Shown here in pieces: positions 43,504 through 51,180 of a stretch of 64,000 nt of DNA. The notes under the pieces were generated by a model. That model was not told the origin of the DNA. It saw only the letters and a program-made list of their open reading frames with translations, and made no database searches. Source of the DNA: Chloroflexota bacterium (GTDB taxonomy: Bacteria; Chloroflexota; Anaerolineae; B4-G1; DUEL01). The stretch lies in the NCBI GenBank assembly GCA_014874475.1, contig JADBJJ010000026.1, positions 62,001-126,000 on the forward strand, in the 5' to 3' direction. Numbering within the stretch: the first letter of the stretch is position 1; the number at the start of each line of letters is the position of its first letter. The translations under genes were made by a program, and so were the position numbers.

Positions 43504-43532
43504 TTGACACCCCCTCCAGTTTATGCTATCAT
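43504..43532 (+). promoter_or_regulatory. Promoter of the MBL hydrolase gene
   Basis: TTGACA (43504-43509), 17-nt spacer, TATCAT (43527-43532). Confidence 0.75.
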
Positions 43533-43617
43533 CTTTTCACTTCCCCAGGGCGGGGATTGGGGACAGCGGCACCGCCTCACCTCCCTTACCGACAGGCAAC
43601 AGGCAAGGAAGTGAAAC

Positions 43618-44499
43618 ATGCTCCAGGAACGGGTCTCCACCGACATCTACCTCTTTACCAGCGACCTTTACACCCAGGTCACCGCCGGTGTCATCGTGAC
43701 TCCAGCAGGAGCCATCCTGGTGGACACGCTCCCATTTCCAGTAGAGACACAGGCCATCCTCCAATTCCTTTCCCGACGGGTACCCGCTGGCCTCCGTTAC
43801 ATCATCTACACTCACTACCATGCCGACCACATCTACGGGGCCCATTTGTTCCCCGATGTTCCCATCATCGCCCACGCGCGTTGTCGGGAACATCTGCTCA
43901 CTTCGGGAGCAGAAGGGCTGGAGGCCGCGCGCGCGGAGGCGCCGGACCTCCTGGAAGATGTCATCCTGCGCCTGCCCGATATCGTGCTGGACCGAGGAGA
44001 GTTGATCCTTTCCCTGGGCGGCAAGACCCTGCGCATCTTTGAGACCCCCGGTCACTCCGACGACGGCATCTCCATCTACGTAGAAGAAGACCTGGTACTC
44101 TTCGCCGGCGACGCAATGATGCCCATACCCACCGTTGTGGATGGCGACCCGGAAGTATTGAAACAGTCGCTCCGAAAAATCCAGGCTATAGAACCCGAAA
44201 GCATTGTCCAGGGACACGGGGAGGTAATTCTGCGGGGAGAGGTCAAGGACGCGCTGCGGACCAACATCGCATATCTGGAGACCATTCAACGGATCGTTAG
44301 CGAGGCAGTGACCAACGAACGGCGTCGGGCCACCCTTCTCAAAACCGACGTGGAGAAGTGTGGAATTCCTCGCGTGGCTCTGAATGGAGAAGCCTCCCGT
44401 CTCCACGCGGCCAACCTGTGGACGCTCTATAACCGAGCAGCCCGGTCTGCAGGCCAGGACGGGATAGCCCCCCCTCAGAAATCAGGGAAAAAAGGATGA
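43618..44499 (+). CDS. MBL-fold metallo-hydrolase
   Basis: The 293-residue protein has an intact metal motif THYHADH (residues 65-71), a downstream ETPGHSDDGISIYV (third His), LFAGDAMMPIP (bridging Asp) and IVQGHGEVI (last His). It is a hydrolase of the glyoxalase II/class B lactamase superfamily; substrate unknown. Its stop overlaps the start of a truncated epimerase gene (ATGA), so it once formed an operon with it. Confidence 0.9.
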   Translation: MLQERVSTDIYLFTSDLYTQVTAGVIVTPAGAILVDTLPFPVETQAILQFLSRRVPAGLRYIIYTHYHADHIYGAHLFPDVPIIAHARCREHLLTSGAEGLEAARAEAPDLLEDVILRLPDIVLDRGELILSLGGKTLRIFETPGHSDDGISIYVEEDLVLFAGDAMMPIPTVVDGDPEVLKQSLRKIQAIEPESIVQGHGEVILRGEVKDALRTNIAYLETIQRIVSEAVTNERRRATLLKTDVEKCGIPRVALNGEASRLHAANLWTLYNRAARSAGQDGIAPPQKSGKKG

Positions 44500-44636
44500 A
44501 CGTCGCAATTACCGGGGCGGCAGGATACCTGGGACAGCAATTGATGGCCCGATTGGAGGCCAATCCCGAGATAGAACGAAGCAGGAGAAGCAATGAACCG
44601 TTGCCCTCATCATCGTCACGACCTGTCTGCTCCTGA
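44496..44636 (+). pseudogene. Truncated NAD-dependent epimerase/dehydratase (5' fragment)
   Basis: The first 28 codons give MNVAITGAAGYLGQQLMARL and EANPEIER, the Rossmann start with the GxxGxxG NAD loop of extended SDRs. The frame then turns into low-complexity residues (SRRSNEPLPSSSSR) and stops after 46 codons, whereas the family is about 300 residues. It overlaps the MBL hydrolase stop. This is a deletion remnant. Confidence 0.75.
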
Positions 44637-44743
44637 CTTGGCTGGAGAAACGAGAACATCCGGCATGGTGGGCATTGGGGGGAATACTAAACGGCATTGG
44701 AATATTCGTATATTCGGCTATCGCAGTGGTATTATTGCGATAG
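44597..44743 (+). pseudogene. 3' fragment of a membrane protein gene
   Basis: Frame 44597-44743 encodes VALIIVTTCLLLTWLE and, after a short linker, ALGGILNGIGIFVYSA ending VVLLR and a stop: two plausible membrane helices. The frame has no start codon and begins just after the point where the epimerase fragment loses homology, so two decayed genes appear joined by a deletion. Confidence 0.5.
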
Positions 44744-44760
44744 TTGCACCTGTCTTCCTT

Positions 44761-44830
44761 CTGAGTATTGCTGAAAAATACAACGCTGTTGGCTCATAGC
44801 CAAGTTTACACTGGCACAGGATTGAGCCTT
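44761..44830. repeat. Dispersed ~70-bp repeat, copy 1
   Basis: ctgagtattgctgaaaaata, then caacgctgttggctc and ctggcacaggatt, align with the segment at 58768-58834 at roughly three bases in four. It directly precedes the DnaA-box region. Confidence 0.65.
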
Positions 44831-45290
44831 CATTCTTGAGTGATAAATTTTGCCGGTAACGCTCTTATGGGGAGATTATCAGAATCATCTGGTATGTTAC
44901 CTTACTTTGTTCATAGTCATCGTAGAGGCTGGGGATTTGTGGATAACGGGGTAAAAGGGGCCAACAGCCCCCAATTCTTGGGAAGCGGATACAGGCGAGG
45001 GGAATTAGTGGGGGTGGACAAGGCAGATGTTGCCTTCGGAAGTTGGGGATAGATGTGGAAGAACAGGGAAAAATCTATCCGGCGCTGGTATCTGGAGCGG
45101 GTAAACTGTCGGCAAGACGCGCCGTGTCGGGGTGGAATTATCCACAGGCGCCCCGGGTTATCCACAGAAATTGGCAATTTGTCCACAGCCGGAACGAGAC
45201 ACGGGATGGGGAAGAGGACAGATATGGGAGAGAGCGACAATGTCCCCGCCAGAAATGGGGGGATGTGGATAAGTGGAAGAGTTGTGATTT
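44821..45290. other. oriC: Candidate replication origin (DnaA-box cluster with AT-rich flank)
   Basis: Four exact DnaA boxes TTATCCACA: 44938-44946 (minus), 45138-45146 (plus), 45158-45166 (plus) and 45264-45272 (minus). TTGTCCACA lies at 45179-45187 and TTGTCCACC at 45013-45021 (minus). The adjacent 44821-44920 is about 37% G+C by my count in an otherwise G+C-rich window, a plausible unwinding element. No gene fills 44744-45342. dnaA and dnaN are not adjacent, so this could also be a DnaA-titration site. Confidence 0.75.
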
Positions 45291-45342
45291 CCGGTAAGCA
45301 GAGAGAATAGCATTCGCCCATAGAATTCCCAGGAGGTATCCT

Positions 45343-47070
45343 ATGGAACTGGTCCGATTTCTTACCATAGCCCGAGGGGACAAACCAGCAGAACTGGTGC
45401 TCCGAAATGGACGAGTCATCAATGTATATACGGCCGAAATTATAGAGGCCGACATCGCAATTGCCGATGGTCACATCGTCGGTGTGGGAGGTGGGTACGA
45501 CGGATACCAGGAGATAGACCTGGGGGGCCGATATGTCTGCCCTGGCCTGATAGATGCCCATGTCCACATAGAATCTTCTATGGTGACTCCCTACCAGTTC
45601 GCCCGGGCCGTTGTCCCTCGGGGAACGACGACCGTCGTCTGCGACCCGCACGAAATTGCTAATGTGGTGGGGGTATCGGGAATCCGCTATATGCTGGACG
45701 CCTCAGAAGGGTTGCCGCTGACCGTCTATGTTAACCTGCCCTCCTGCGTGCCCGCCACAACTATGGGGACGGCTGGCGCCGAATTGGGAGCCGCGGACCT
45801 TCTCCCACTGGCGGACCTCCCCCGTGTCCTGGGCCTGGCCGAATTGATGAACGTCCCGGGCCTGGTCCTGGGATTCCCGGACGTGCTGGCAAAGGTAGAG
45901 GCGTTTCGGGGACGGGTGATAGATGGCCACGCCCCGGGCATCAGCGGTAAATGGCTTCAGGCATACGTGGGCGCCGGGCCGGCCTCGGACCACGAATGCA
46001 CCACCGCCGCCGAGATGCTGGAGAAACTTCGCCTGGGGATGCGCGTTTTCATCCGGGAATCCACGGCGGCGAAAAATCTGCGCGCGCTGATACCGGCTAT
46101 CACCCCCCAGAACAGCCGTCGGTGTGCCTTCTGCACCGATGATCGCCACCCGGCGGACTTGCTGGACGAGGGGCATCTGGACCATCTCATCCGGCTGGCA
46201 GTAGCGGAAGGGCTGGACCCGGTTACAGCGATCCAGATGGCCACTCTGAACACAGCAGAATGGTTTCGCCTGCGCGACCGGGGAGCCATTGCCCCTGGCC
46301 TGCGGGCGGACCTGGTCGTCTTCTCGGACCTGAAGCATTTCCGCCCGGAGATGGTCTTTTCCGCCGGCCATCTGGTGGCTCAGGCCGGAGAGCCGGTGGG
46401 CCACTGGGAGGAGCCTTCGGCGGATGATTCCTCGGTGCGGGAGACAGTGCGGATAGAATGGGGACGGGTCTCTTTGCGGATTGCGGCCCCCGATACGGGT
46501 GCCCAGAGCATTCGGGTGCGGGTTATCGGCGCCATCCCTGACCAGGTCCTGACGGAGCATCGGGTGGAGGAACTCCCCGTGCGGGACGGGGAGGTGGTGG
46601 CCGACCCGGAGCGGGACATCCTGAAACTGGCGGTCATAGAGCGGCATCGGGGCACTGGCAACGTCGGACTTGGGTTTGTACAGGGGCTGGGGATTCGCCA
46701 GGGGGCCTTGGCGGGAAGTGTGGGGCACGATGCCCATAATCTCATCGTCGCCGGTTGCGACGATGTTTCTATGATGACGGCCGCGCGCTCGGTGGCCCAG
46801 ATGGGCGGCGGCCTGGCTGTCGCGGTGGGGGAGAAGGTGCTGGCGACCGTGCCGTTACCCGTCGCTGGTCTGATGTCGGACCAGCCGGTGGAGACGGTCC
46901 GCTTCCAGATGGACCACCTGACCCAAGCCGCCCGATCGCTGGGGACTTCCCTGCCGGACCCATTGATGACGCTGAGCTTCCTGCCCCTGGAGGTGATCCC
47001 GGCCCTGAAGTTGACGGATCGGGGGCTGGTGGATGTAGAACAGTTTGCCTTCGTGTCCCTTTTCGTTTGA
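45343..47070 (+). CDS. ade: Adenine deaminase
   Basis: The 575-residue metal-dependent amidohydrolase converts adenine to hypoxanthine in purine salvage. Motifs: HVHIESSM (residues 73-80), VCDPHEIANVVG, the family's GHAPGISGKWLQAYVGAG, CTDDRHPADLL and a C-terminal GHDAHNLIVAG domain. AGGAGG lies 5-8 nt before the ATG. Single gene, downstream of the candidate origin. Confidence 0.94.
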   Translation: MELVRFLTIARGDKPAELVLRNGRVINVYTAEIIEADIAIADGHIVGVGGGYDGYQEIDLGGRYVCPGLIDAHVHIESSMVTPYQFARAVVPRGTTTVVCDPHEIANVVGVSGIRYMLDASEGLPLTVYVNLPSCVPATTMGTAGAELGAADLLPLADLPRVLGLAELMNVPGLVLGFPDVLAKVEAFRGRVIDGHAPGISGKWLQAYVGAGPASDHECTTAAEMLEKLRLGMRVFIRESTAAKNLRALIPAITPQNSRRCAFCTDDRHPADLLDEGHLDHLIRLAVAEGLDPVTAIQMATLNTAEWFRLRDRGAIAPGLRADLVVFSDLKHFRPEMVFSAGHLVAQAGEPVGHWEEPSADDSSVRETVRIEWGRVSLRIAAPDTGAQSIRVRVIGAIPDQVLTEHRVEELPVRDGEVVADPERDILKLAVIERHRGTGNVGLGFVQGLGIRQGALAGSVGHDAHNLIVAGCDDVSMMTAARSVAQMGGGLAVAVGEKVLATVPLPVAGLMSDQPVETVRFQMDHLTQAARSLGTSLPDPLMTLSFLPLEVIPALKLTDRGLVDVEQFAFVSLFV

Positions 47071-47125
47071 ACTGCAGGGGTGAGGGCGATCCCTGCACCT
47101 GCGGCGGTGCCAGAGGAGGCGGGAT

Positions 47126-49075
47126 ATGAGTTTCGCCAAAGCAGGAGTGACGCTTGGGGAGGGCCCCCTTCGTCCAGCGGACCTGGCGGCCCTTCAGCAG
47201 GCCGCTATAGAAGCGGTACGGCTGCGGGCCGGAGTCAACCCGGTAACCGATTTGGACGCTCTTCGGGGGGTGGGCATCCAGCGCTTCCTGGTCCAACTGC
47301 TGAGCCCTCGGCCCGGCGCGGAGCCAACTCCGCCGGAGGCGTTTGTGGAGGAGTTCGCCCCTCTGGTGGCCGCGTTTCTTCATAAAGGCGCCACCGACTT
47401 TGAAATCCACGGAGAGCCCAACACCGCCGCGCGCGGCTACGGCGTCTCCTGGGATTCGCCCGCTGCCTTCTCCAACTGGTTCATCGCTGTGGCCGATGGC
47501 CTGCGTCGCCGCTTCGGGCCGCCGCTGCGGGTGGGCTTTCCGGGCCTGACTCCCATTGGCTCCTCCCTGCCCGGACTGGCCCCTCTTGTCCCGGATGAGG
47601 CGTTCCTGAGCGAGTGCCGGGAAGCACTGACTGCTGCCGACTTCGTCTGCTGCCACGTTTACTGGACGAAGCGGGCGGAAATGGAGAACTACAACGGCGC
47701 CTTGCGCTTCCTACGCCTCTACATGGAACGGCCGGAGGTCCGCCCTAAGCCGATCGTCATCTCTCAGTTTGCCAACGTCAACCCAGCCCAATCGGACGCC
47801 GAGAAGGGCGCCCAGTACGCTGATTTCTACTTTTTCTGCGCTCAGTACGACCGCATAGAGGCCGCCTGCGGCTTCCTCCTCCGCTCCTCCGATCCCTCCT
47901 GGGGCGGGCTGCCCTGGCTCCGCCCCGACGGCACTCCGACGGCAATTCCGGGCGCGGTGGGCGGTCGGAAACGGATGCCCCATCCGGCCGCGCTGCGGCT
48001 GGTCTGGCCGACGGTCACCCGAGCCTATACTCAGGCCTATGGCGACCGTCAACAGATATACTACGAGGCCTCCTGGGACCCCGTCAACCAGACTTATTGG
48101 CTGCACGGGGGACACGAGGGGGTGGATTTGCAGGCGGCGGAGGGCTCTCCCGTTCTGGCCTGCTTGCGGGGACAGGCCTCTTATGGGCCGCCTGGCACCG
48201 CCTATGGGAAGTACATCCGGATTATCAGCCACGTGCCCGGAGTGGGCCAGGTCACCCTGCTCTACGGCCACCTGCGGGAGATTCTGGTGCCGGATGGCAG
48301 CACCGTCTCAGCGGGGGAAGTGATTGGCCTGGCGGGACGGACCGGTCAGGCAACGGGGCCGCACCTGCATCTGGGGATGAGGATTGCCGGGCTGGAACTG
48401 CGGCCTAACAGCCACTACCTGAACGCCCGGCGGTATCTGGAGCCGCTGCGGGGAGCGCCTCGGGTGCCCTACGAGCGCACTTATGTCCTCCTGCCCCCAC
48501 AGGCCGACCAGACCTGGGCCGAGGCGGTGGTGATGGCCACATGGGACACCCGCCGTTTCACCGTTGGCGGCAGCGCCGACGATGCCGGTATCGGCGATCT
48601 GCCGGTCCGGCGGGTGATTGCCGTCAATCCGGAGGGCTGGCCCGGTGACCTGGCGGCTTTCTTTGCGGAGTACTATCCGGGCGTGGCGCTGGTGCCGGTC
48701 AGCGCAGATACCCCTGAGGAACTGGTGGAGATTCTGCAAGCCCTGCCGCCTTCTCCCGGCGCGCCGGGAGGGCCGCCTCCATCCGGCGGTTTGCCCCGGG
48801 TCCAGTACGGTCGGACCTATGTCCTCCTGCCACCCAGCGCCAACCGGGCCTGGGCCCGGGCGGTGGTGGCGGCAACATGGGACCGTCATCGGTACACCCT
48901 GGGTGGCAGCGCCGACGACGCCGGCATCGGCGACCTGGATTTCCGACGGGTGATTGCGGTCAATCCAGCAGGTTGGGGCGGAGACCTTCGGGCGTTCTTT
49001 GAGCGGTACTATCCGGGGATCATTTATGTCCCTGTGAACGCAAAGACGCCCGAGGAATTGACGGAGTTACTGTAG
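47126..49075 (+). CDS. Three-part protein: glycosidase-like barrel, M23 (LytM) endopeptidase domain, two copies of a ~90-residue repeat
   Basis: The 649-residue protein shows: a barrel-like region (about 1-290) with DFEIHGEPNTAARGYGVSWD and CCHVYWTKRAEMENYNGALR reminiscent of glycoside hydrolase folds; an M23 metallopeptidase domain (about 320-440) with H330-x3-D334 (HEGVD) and H413-L-H415 (GPHLHLG); and two tandem repeats (about 449-540 and 558-649), each with RTYVLLPP, GGSADDAGIGDL, RRVIAVNP and EYYPG/RYYPG. No signal peptide is evident, which is odd for a wall hydrolase. Possibly a phage-lysin-like or contractile-system-associated hydrolase (inference). Confidence 0.8.
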   Translation: MSFAKAGVTLGEGPLRPADLAALQQAAIEAVRLRAGVNPVTDLDALRGVGIQRFLVQLLSPRPGAEPTPPEAFVEEFAPLVAAFLHKGATDFEIHGEPNTAARGYGVSWDSPAAFSNWFIAVADGLRRRFGPPLRVGFPGLTPIGSSLPGLAPLVPDEAFLSECREALTAADFVCCHVYWTKRAEMENYNGALRFLRLYMERPEVRPKPIVISQFANVNPAQSDAEKGAQYADFYFFCAQYDRIEAACGFLLRSSDPSWGGLPWLRPDGTPTAIPGAVGGRKRMPHPAALRLVWPTVTRAYTQAYGDRQQIYYEASWDPVNQTYWLHGGHEGVDLQAAEGSPVLACLRGQASYGPPGTAYGKYIRIISHVPGVGQVTLLYGHLREILVPDGSTVSAGEVIGLAGRTGQATGPHLHLGMRIAGLELRPNSHYLNARRYLEPLRGAPRVPYERTYVLLPPQADQTWAEAVVMATWDTRRFTVGGSADDAGIGDLPVRRVIAVNPEGWPGDLAAFFAEYYPGVALVPVSADTPEELVEILQALPPSPGAPGGPPPSGGLPRVQYGRTYVLLPPSANRAWARAVVAATWDRHRYTLGGSADDAGIGDLDFRRVIAVNPAGWGGDLRAFFERYYPGIIYVPVNAKTPEELTELL

Positions 49076-49132
49076 AAGAATAGGCCGAGATCGGTCGGAT
49101 AAGCGCGCCGCCCCGCTTCTTATGCGAAATTG

Positions 49133-49160
49133 AAAGGCCGCCCCCTTTGGGGCGGCCTTT
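49133..49160. terminator. Symmetric hairpin terminator
   Basis: AAAGGCCGCCCC pairs perfectly with GGGGCGGCCTTT around a CTTT loop. It separates the M23 gene (+) from the ferredoxin gene (-); the A and T flanks serve either strand. Confidence 0.8.
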
Positions 49161-49174
49161 GGGTTGAGGGAGAG

Positions 49175-49441
49175 TTACACCTGGTCCTTTCCCGGACCAA
49201 TCTGGTAATAATCGGCGTTCTTCTGGATGTCGGCCTTATAGGCGTCGGGCACCTCATCCTCGTAGAAGATCGCCTCGTTGGGGCACTCCGCCGCGCAGGC
49301 TCCGCAATCAATACAGGTGTCGGGGTTGATGTAGTAGGTGGGCCAGTTGGGATCACCGTCCACAAAGTGGATGGAATCGGTGGGGCAGACATCCACGCAG
49401 GCTCCGGCCCGTTTGCACAGACTGGTGATGACGTATGCCAT
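49175..49441 (-). CDS. Two-cluster ferredoxin
   Basis: The 88-residue electron carrier has a normal second motif CIDCGACAAECP and an altered first motif C-x5-C-x3-C-P (CKRAGACVDVCP), which lacks the usual CxxC spacing and may hold a [3Fe-4S] or a modified [4Fe-4S] cluster. An inter-motif loop (DGDPNWPTYYINPDT) and an acidic C-terminal helix complete it. GGAGG lies 6 nt before the ATG. Monocistronic. Confidence 0.92.
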   Translation of the reverse strand: MAYVITSLCKRAGACVDVCPTDSIHFVDGDPNWPTYYINPDTCIDCGACAAECPNEAIFYEDEVPDAYKADIQKNADYYQIGPGKDQV

Positions 49442-49540
49442 TTTGAACCTCCGTAATATATGTTTGGGGTAATGGGGGGCTCTTTCGTAGCAAGGTTGCT
49501 GGACAGCGTCCATTATACCATTATGCCGGAGATTTGCAAT

Positions 49541-50302
49541 TCAGTTCTGGCGGGAGCCGAGGGGACGACGGTGAGCCCAGCGTTCGCCCCCGTCCACGAA
49601 GAGGGCCTCTCCAGTGATATAATCGGAGCGGAGGAGGAAGAGGACGGCCTCTACCACATCCTGCGGGTCTCCCCAGCGTCCCAACAGAGTCCCCTGGGCG
49701 ATCCGGGCCTGGTCTTCCTCCGGATAATCCGGTGGCGGGAGGACGGGGCCGGGGACTATTCCGTTCACCCGCACGTGGGGCGCCAGTTCCACCGCCAGGT
49801 TCCGGACCAGTGCCCAGAGCGCGCTTTTCCCCACACTATGGGCCAGAAAGTCCGGCCACGGGTCAAAAGTCCCCCGGTCCAGGATGACCACGATGCCTCC
49901 CTCCCCGCGCGCGACCATCCCCGGCGTCAGTTCGCGGGCCAGAATGAAGAACCCATCCACCAGTACGCCCAGAACCTGGCACCAGATTTCGGGGGTCGTC
50001 TCGGAGAGAGAGGCCCGTACGAAGGGAGAAGCGCTGTGGACGATGATATCCACGCGGCCGAAGTAATCTTCGGCGGCGCGGGCCAGGGCAAGAGCCTCCT
50101 TTGAATTTGCCAGGTTGGCCGGGAGAGCAACGGCCTCCACGCCTCGCTGACGGGCCTCGGAGACCGTCTCTTGGGCGGCATCGGCGGAGCGGTGATAGTG
50201 GATGACCAAATGGGCGCCGGCTGATGCCAATCCCAGGGCAATGGCACGTCCTACCCGTACGGCTCCCCCGGTGACCAGGGCAACTTGGCCAGAAAGGTTC
50301 AT
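49541..50302 (-). CDS. Short-chain dehydrogenase/reductase-like protein lacking the catalytic Ser and Tyr
   Basis: The 253-residue Rossmann protein has the NAD(P) motif VTGGAVRVGRAIALGL of pteridine-reductase-type SDRs, and VHSASPF in place of the usual NNAS. At the active site the sequence is VVILDRGTFDPWPDFLAHSV-GKSAL, so Ser is replaced by Asp (ILD) and the Tyr of YxxxK by His (HSVGK); the Lys remains. It may be a non-catalytic paralogue or use different chemistry. It is divergent from tRNA-Pro. Confidence 0.88.
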   Translation of the reverse strand: MNLSGQVALVTGGAVRVGRAIALGLASAGAHLVIHYHRSADAAQETVSEARQRGVEAVALPANLANSKEALALARAAEDYFGRVDIIVHSASPFVRASLSETTPEIWCQVLGVLVDGFFILARELTPGMVARGEGGIVVILDRGTFDPWPDFLAHSVGKSALWALVRNLAVELAPHVRVNGIVPGPVLPPPDYPEEDQARIAQGTLLGRWGDPQDVVEAVLFLLRSDYITGEALFVDGGERWAHRRPLGSRQN

Positions 50303-50368
50303 TGGCGGTGGCCTCCCATCGCAGATAGCGGATTCTCGTTCCCGCCTTCTGAAGAGGGCATATGGTAC

Positions 50369-50396
50369 TTGCCAAAATCGGCAGACCTGCTATAAT
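50369..50396 (+). promoter_or_regulatory. Promoter of tRNA-Pro
   Basis: TTGCCA (50369-50374), 16-nt spacer, TATAAT (50391-50396), 9 nt before the tRNA. Confidence 0.8.
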
Positions 50397-50405
50397 ACGA
50401 ATAAA

Positions 50406-50480
50406 CGGGGCGTGGCGCAGTTTGGCTAGCGCGCTACAATGGGGTTGTAGAGGCCGACGGTTCAAATCCGTCCGCCCCGA
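50406..50480 (+). tRNA. tRNA-Pro (anticodon GGG)
   Basis: Cloverleaf: acceptor CGGGGCG/CGCCCCG, D stem GCGC/GCGC, anticodon stem CTACA/TGTAG with loop ATGGGGT, T stem GACGG/CCGTC with TTCAAAT, discriminator A. The C1-G72 pair is typical of bacterial tRNA-Pro. CCA is not encoded. Confidence 0.95.
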
Positions 50481-50487
50481 CAAGAGG

Positions 50488-50518
50488 CGTGCCAGGCACT
50501 TCCCGAGTGCCTGGCACG
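50488..50518. terminator. Perfect 13-bp hairpin between tRNA-Pro and the fumarase operon
   Basis: CGTGCCAGGCACT pairs with AGTGCCTGGCACG around TCCCG. It can end both convergent transcripts. Its sequence belongs to the same palindrome family as 6263-6343. Confidence 0.75.
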
Positions 50519-50524
50519 TCTGGT

Positions 50525-51157
50525 TTATACCGAAACGCCCAGCAGTTGCTGGAGGCGCCTCTCGGAGACCGCCTGTACCTCCTCGTGGATGGAGCGCCCG
50601 TGGCTATCCATCGTCACCACCAGGGGGAGATTTTCCACCCGGATGACCCAGAAAGCCTCTGGCACCCCGAATTCGTCTTTTTTGTAGACGGTTAGGACCT
50701 CCTTGACGGCATCGGCGATAAGGGTGGCGGCACCACCTACCGCATGGAGGTAAACCGCGCCGTGTTTCTGGCAGGCCTGAAGGGTCCGGGGCCCCATTCC
50801 TCCCTTGCCGATGACTCCTCGCAGGCCGAAATGGGCGATGACGTCGGCCTGGTAGGGCTCCTCCCGGATAGAGGTGGTGGGACCGGCGGCGACAAACTCC
50901 CAACGCCCGTCTTCCCGCTGGCGGACCACCGGCCCACAGTGGTAGATAGCGCTGCCCGCCAGCAACCGGCGCAGTTCTTCGTAGAGGGCCTGCTCGCTCC
51001 CCGGTACATTGGCGGAGCGGATAAATGTCTCCACCATATACTTGTGGGCCGCATCCCGCCCGGTGACGATGATCCCAGAGAGGTAAACAGTATCCCCTAC
51101 CTGGAGGGAACAGACGGCTTCTTCGGAAATGGGAACGGTCAGATGGACGGTTGCCAT
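50525..51157 (-). CDS. Class I fumarate hydratase, C-terminal/beta subunit
   Basis: The 210-residue protein matches the beta domain of [4Fe-4S] fumarases/tartrate dehydratases (FumA C-terminus, TtdB): GDTVYLSGIIVTGRDAAHKY, GSAIYHCGPVV, AAGPTTSIRE, GVIGKGGMG and the C-terminal MDSHGRSIHEE. With the alpha subunit it interconverts fumarate and malate (or a related substrate). I start at 51157, where homology begins; 23 bp after the alpha gene. Last gene of the operon. Confidence 0.93.
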   Translation of the reverse strand: MATVHLTVPISEEAVCSLQVGDTVYLSGIIVTGRDAAHKYMVETFIRSANVPGSEQALYEELRRLLAGSAIYHCGPVVRQREDGRWEFVAAGPTTSIREEPYQADVIAHFGLRGVIGKGGMGPRTLQACQKHGAVYLHAVGGAATLIADAVKEVLTVYKKDEFGVPEAFWVIRVENLPLVVTMDSHGRSIHEEVQAVSERRLQQLLGVSV

Positions 51158-51180
51158 GTCCTTTTTCTCCCTGGTCCGGA

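Noticed and set aside
44840-45310. Short open frames in the DnaA-box region
   Set aside because: They contain the DnaA boxes as codons, lack ribosome sites and resemble no protein.
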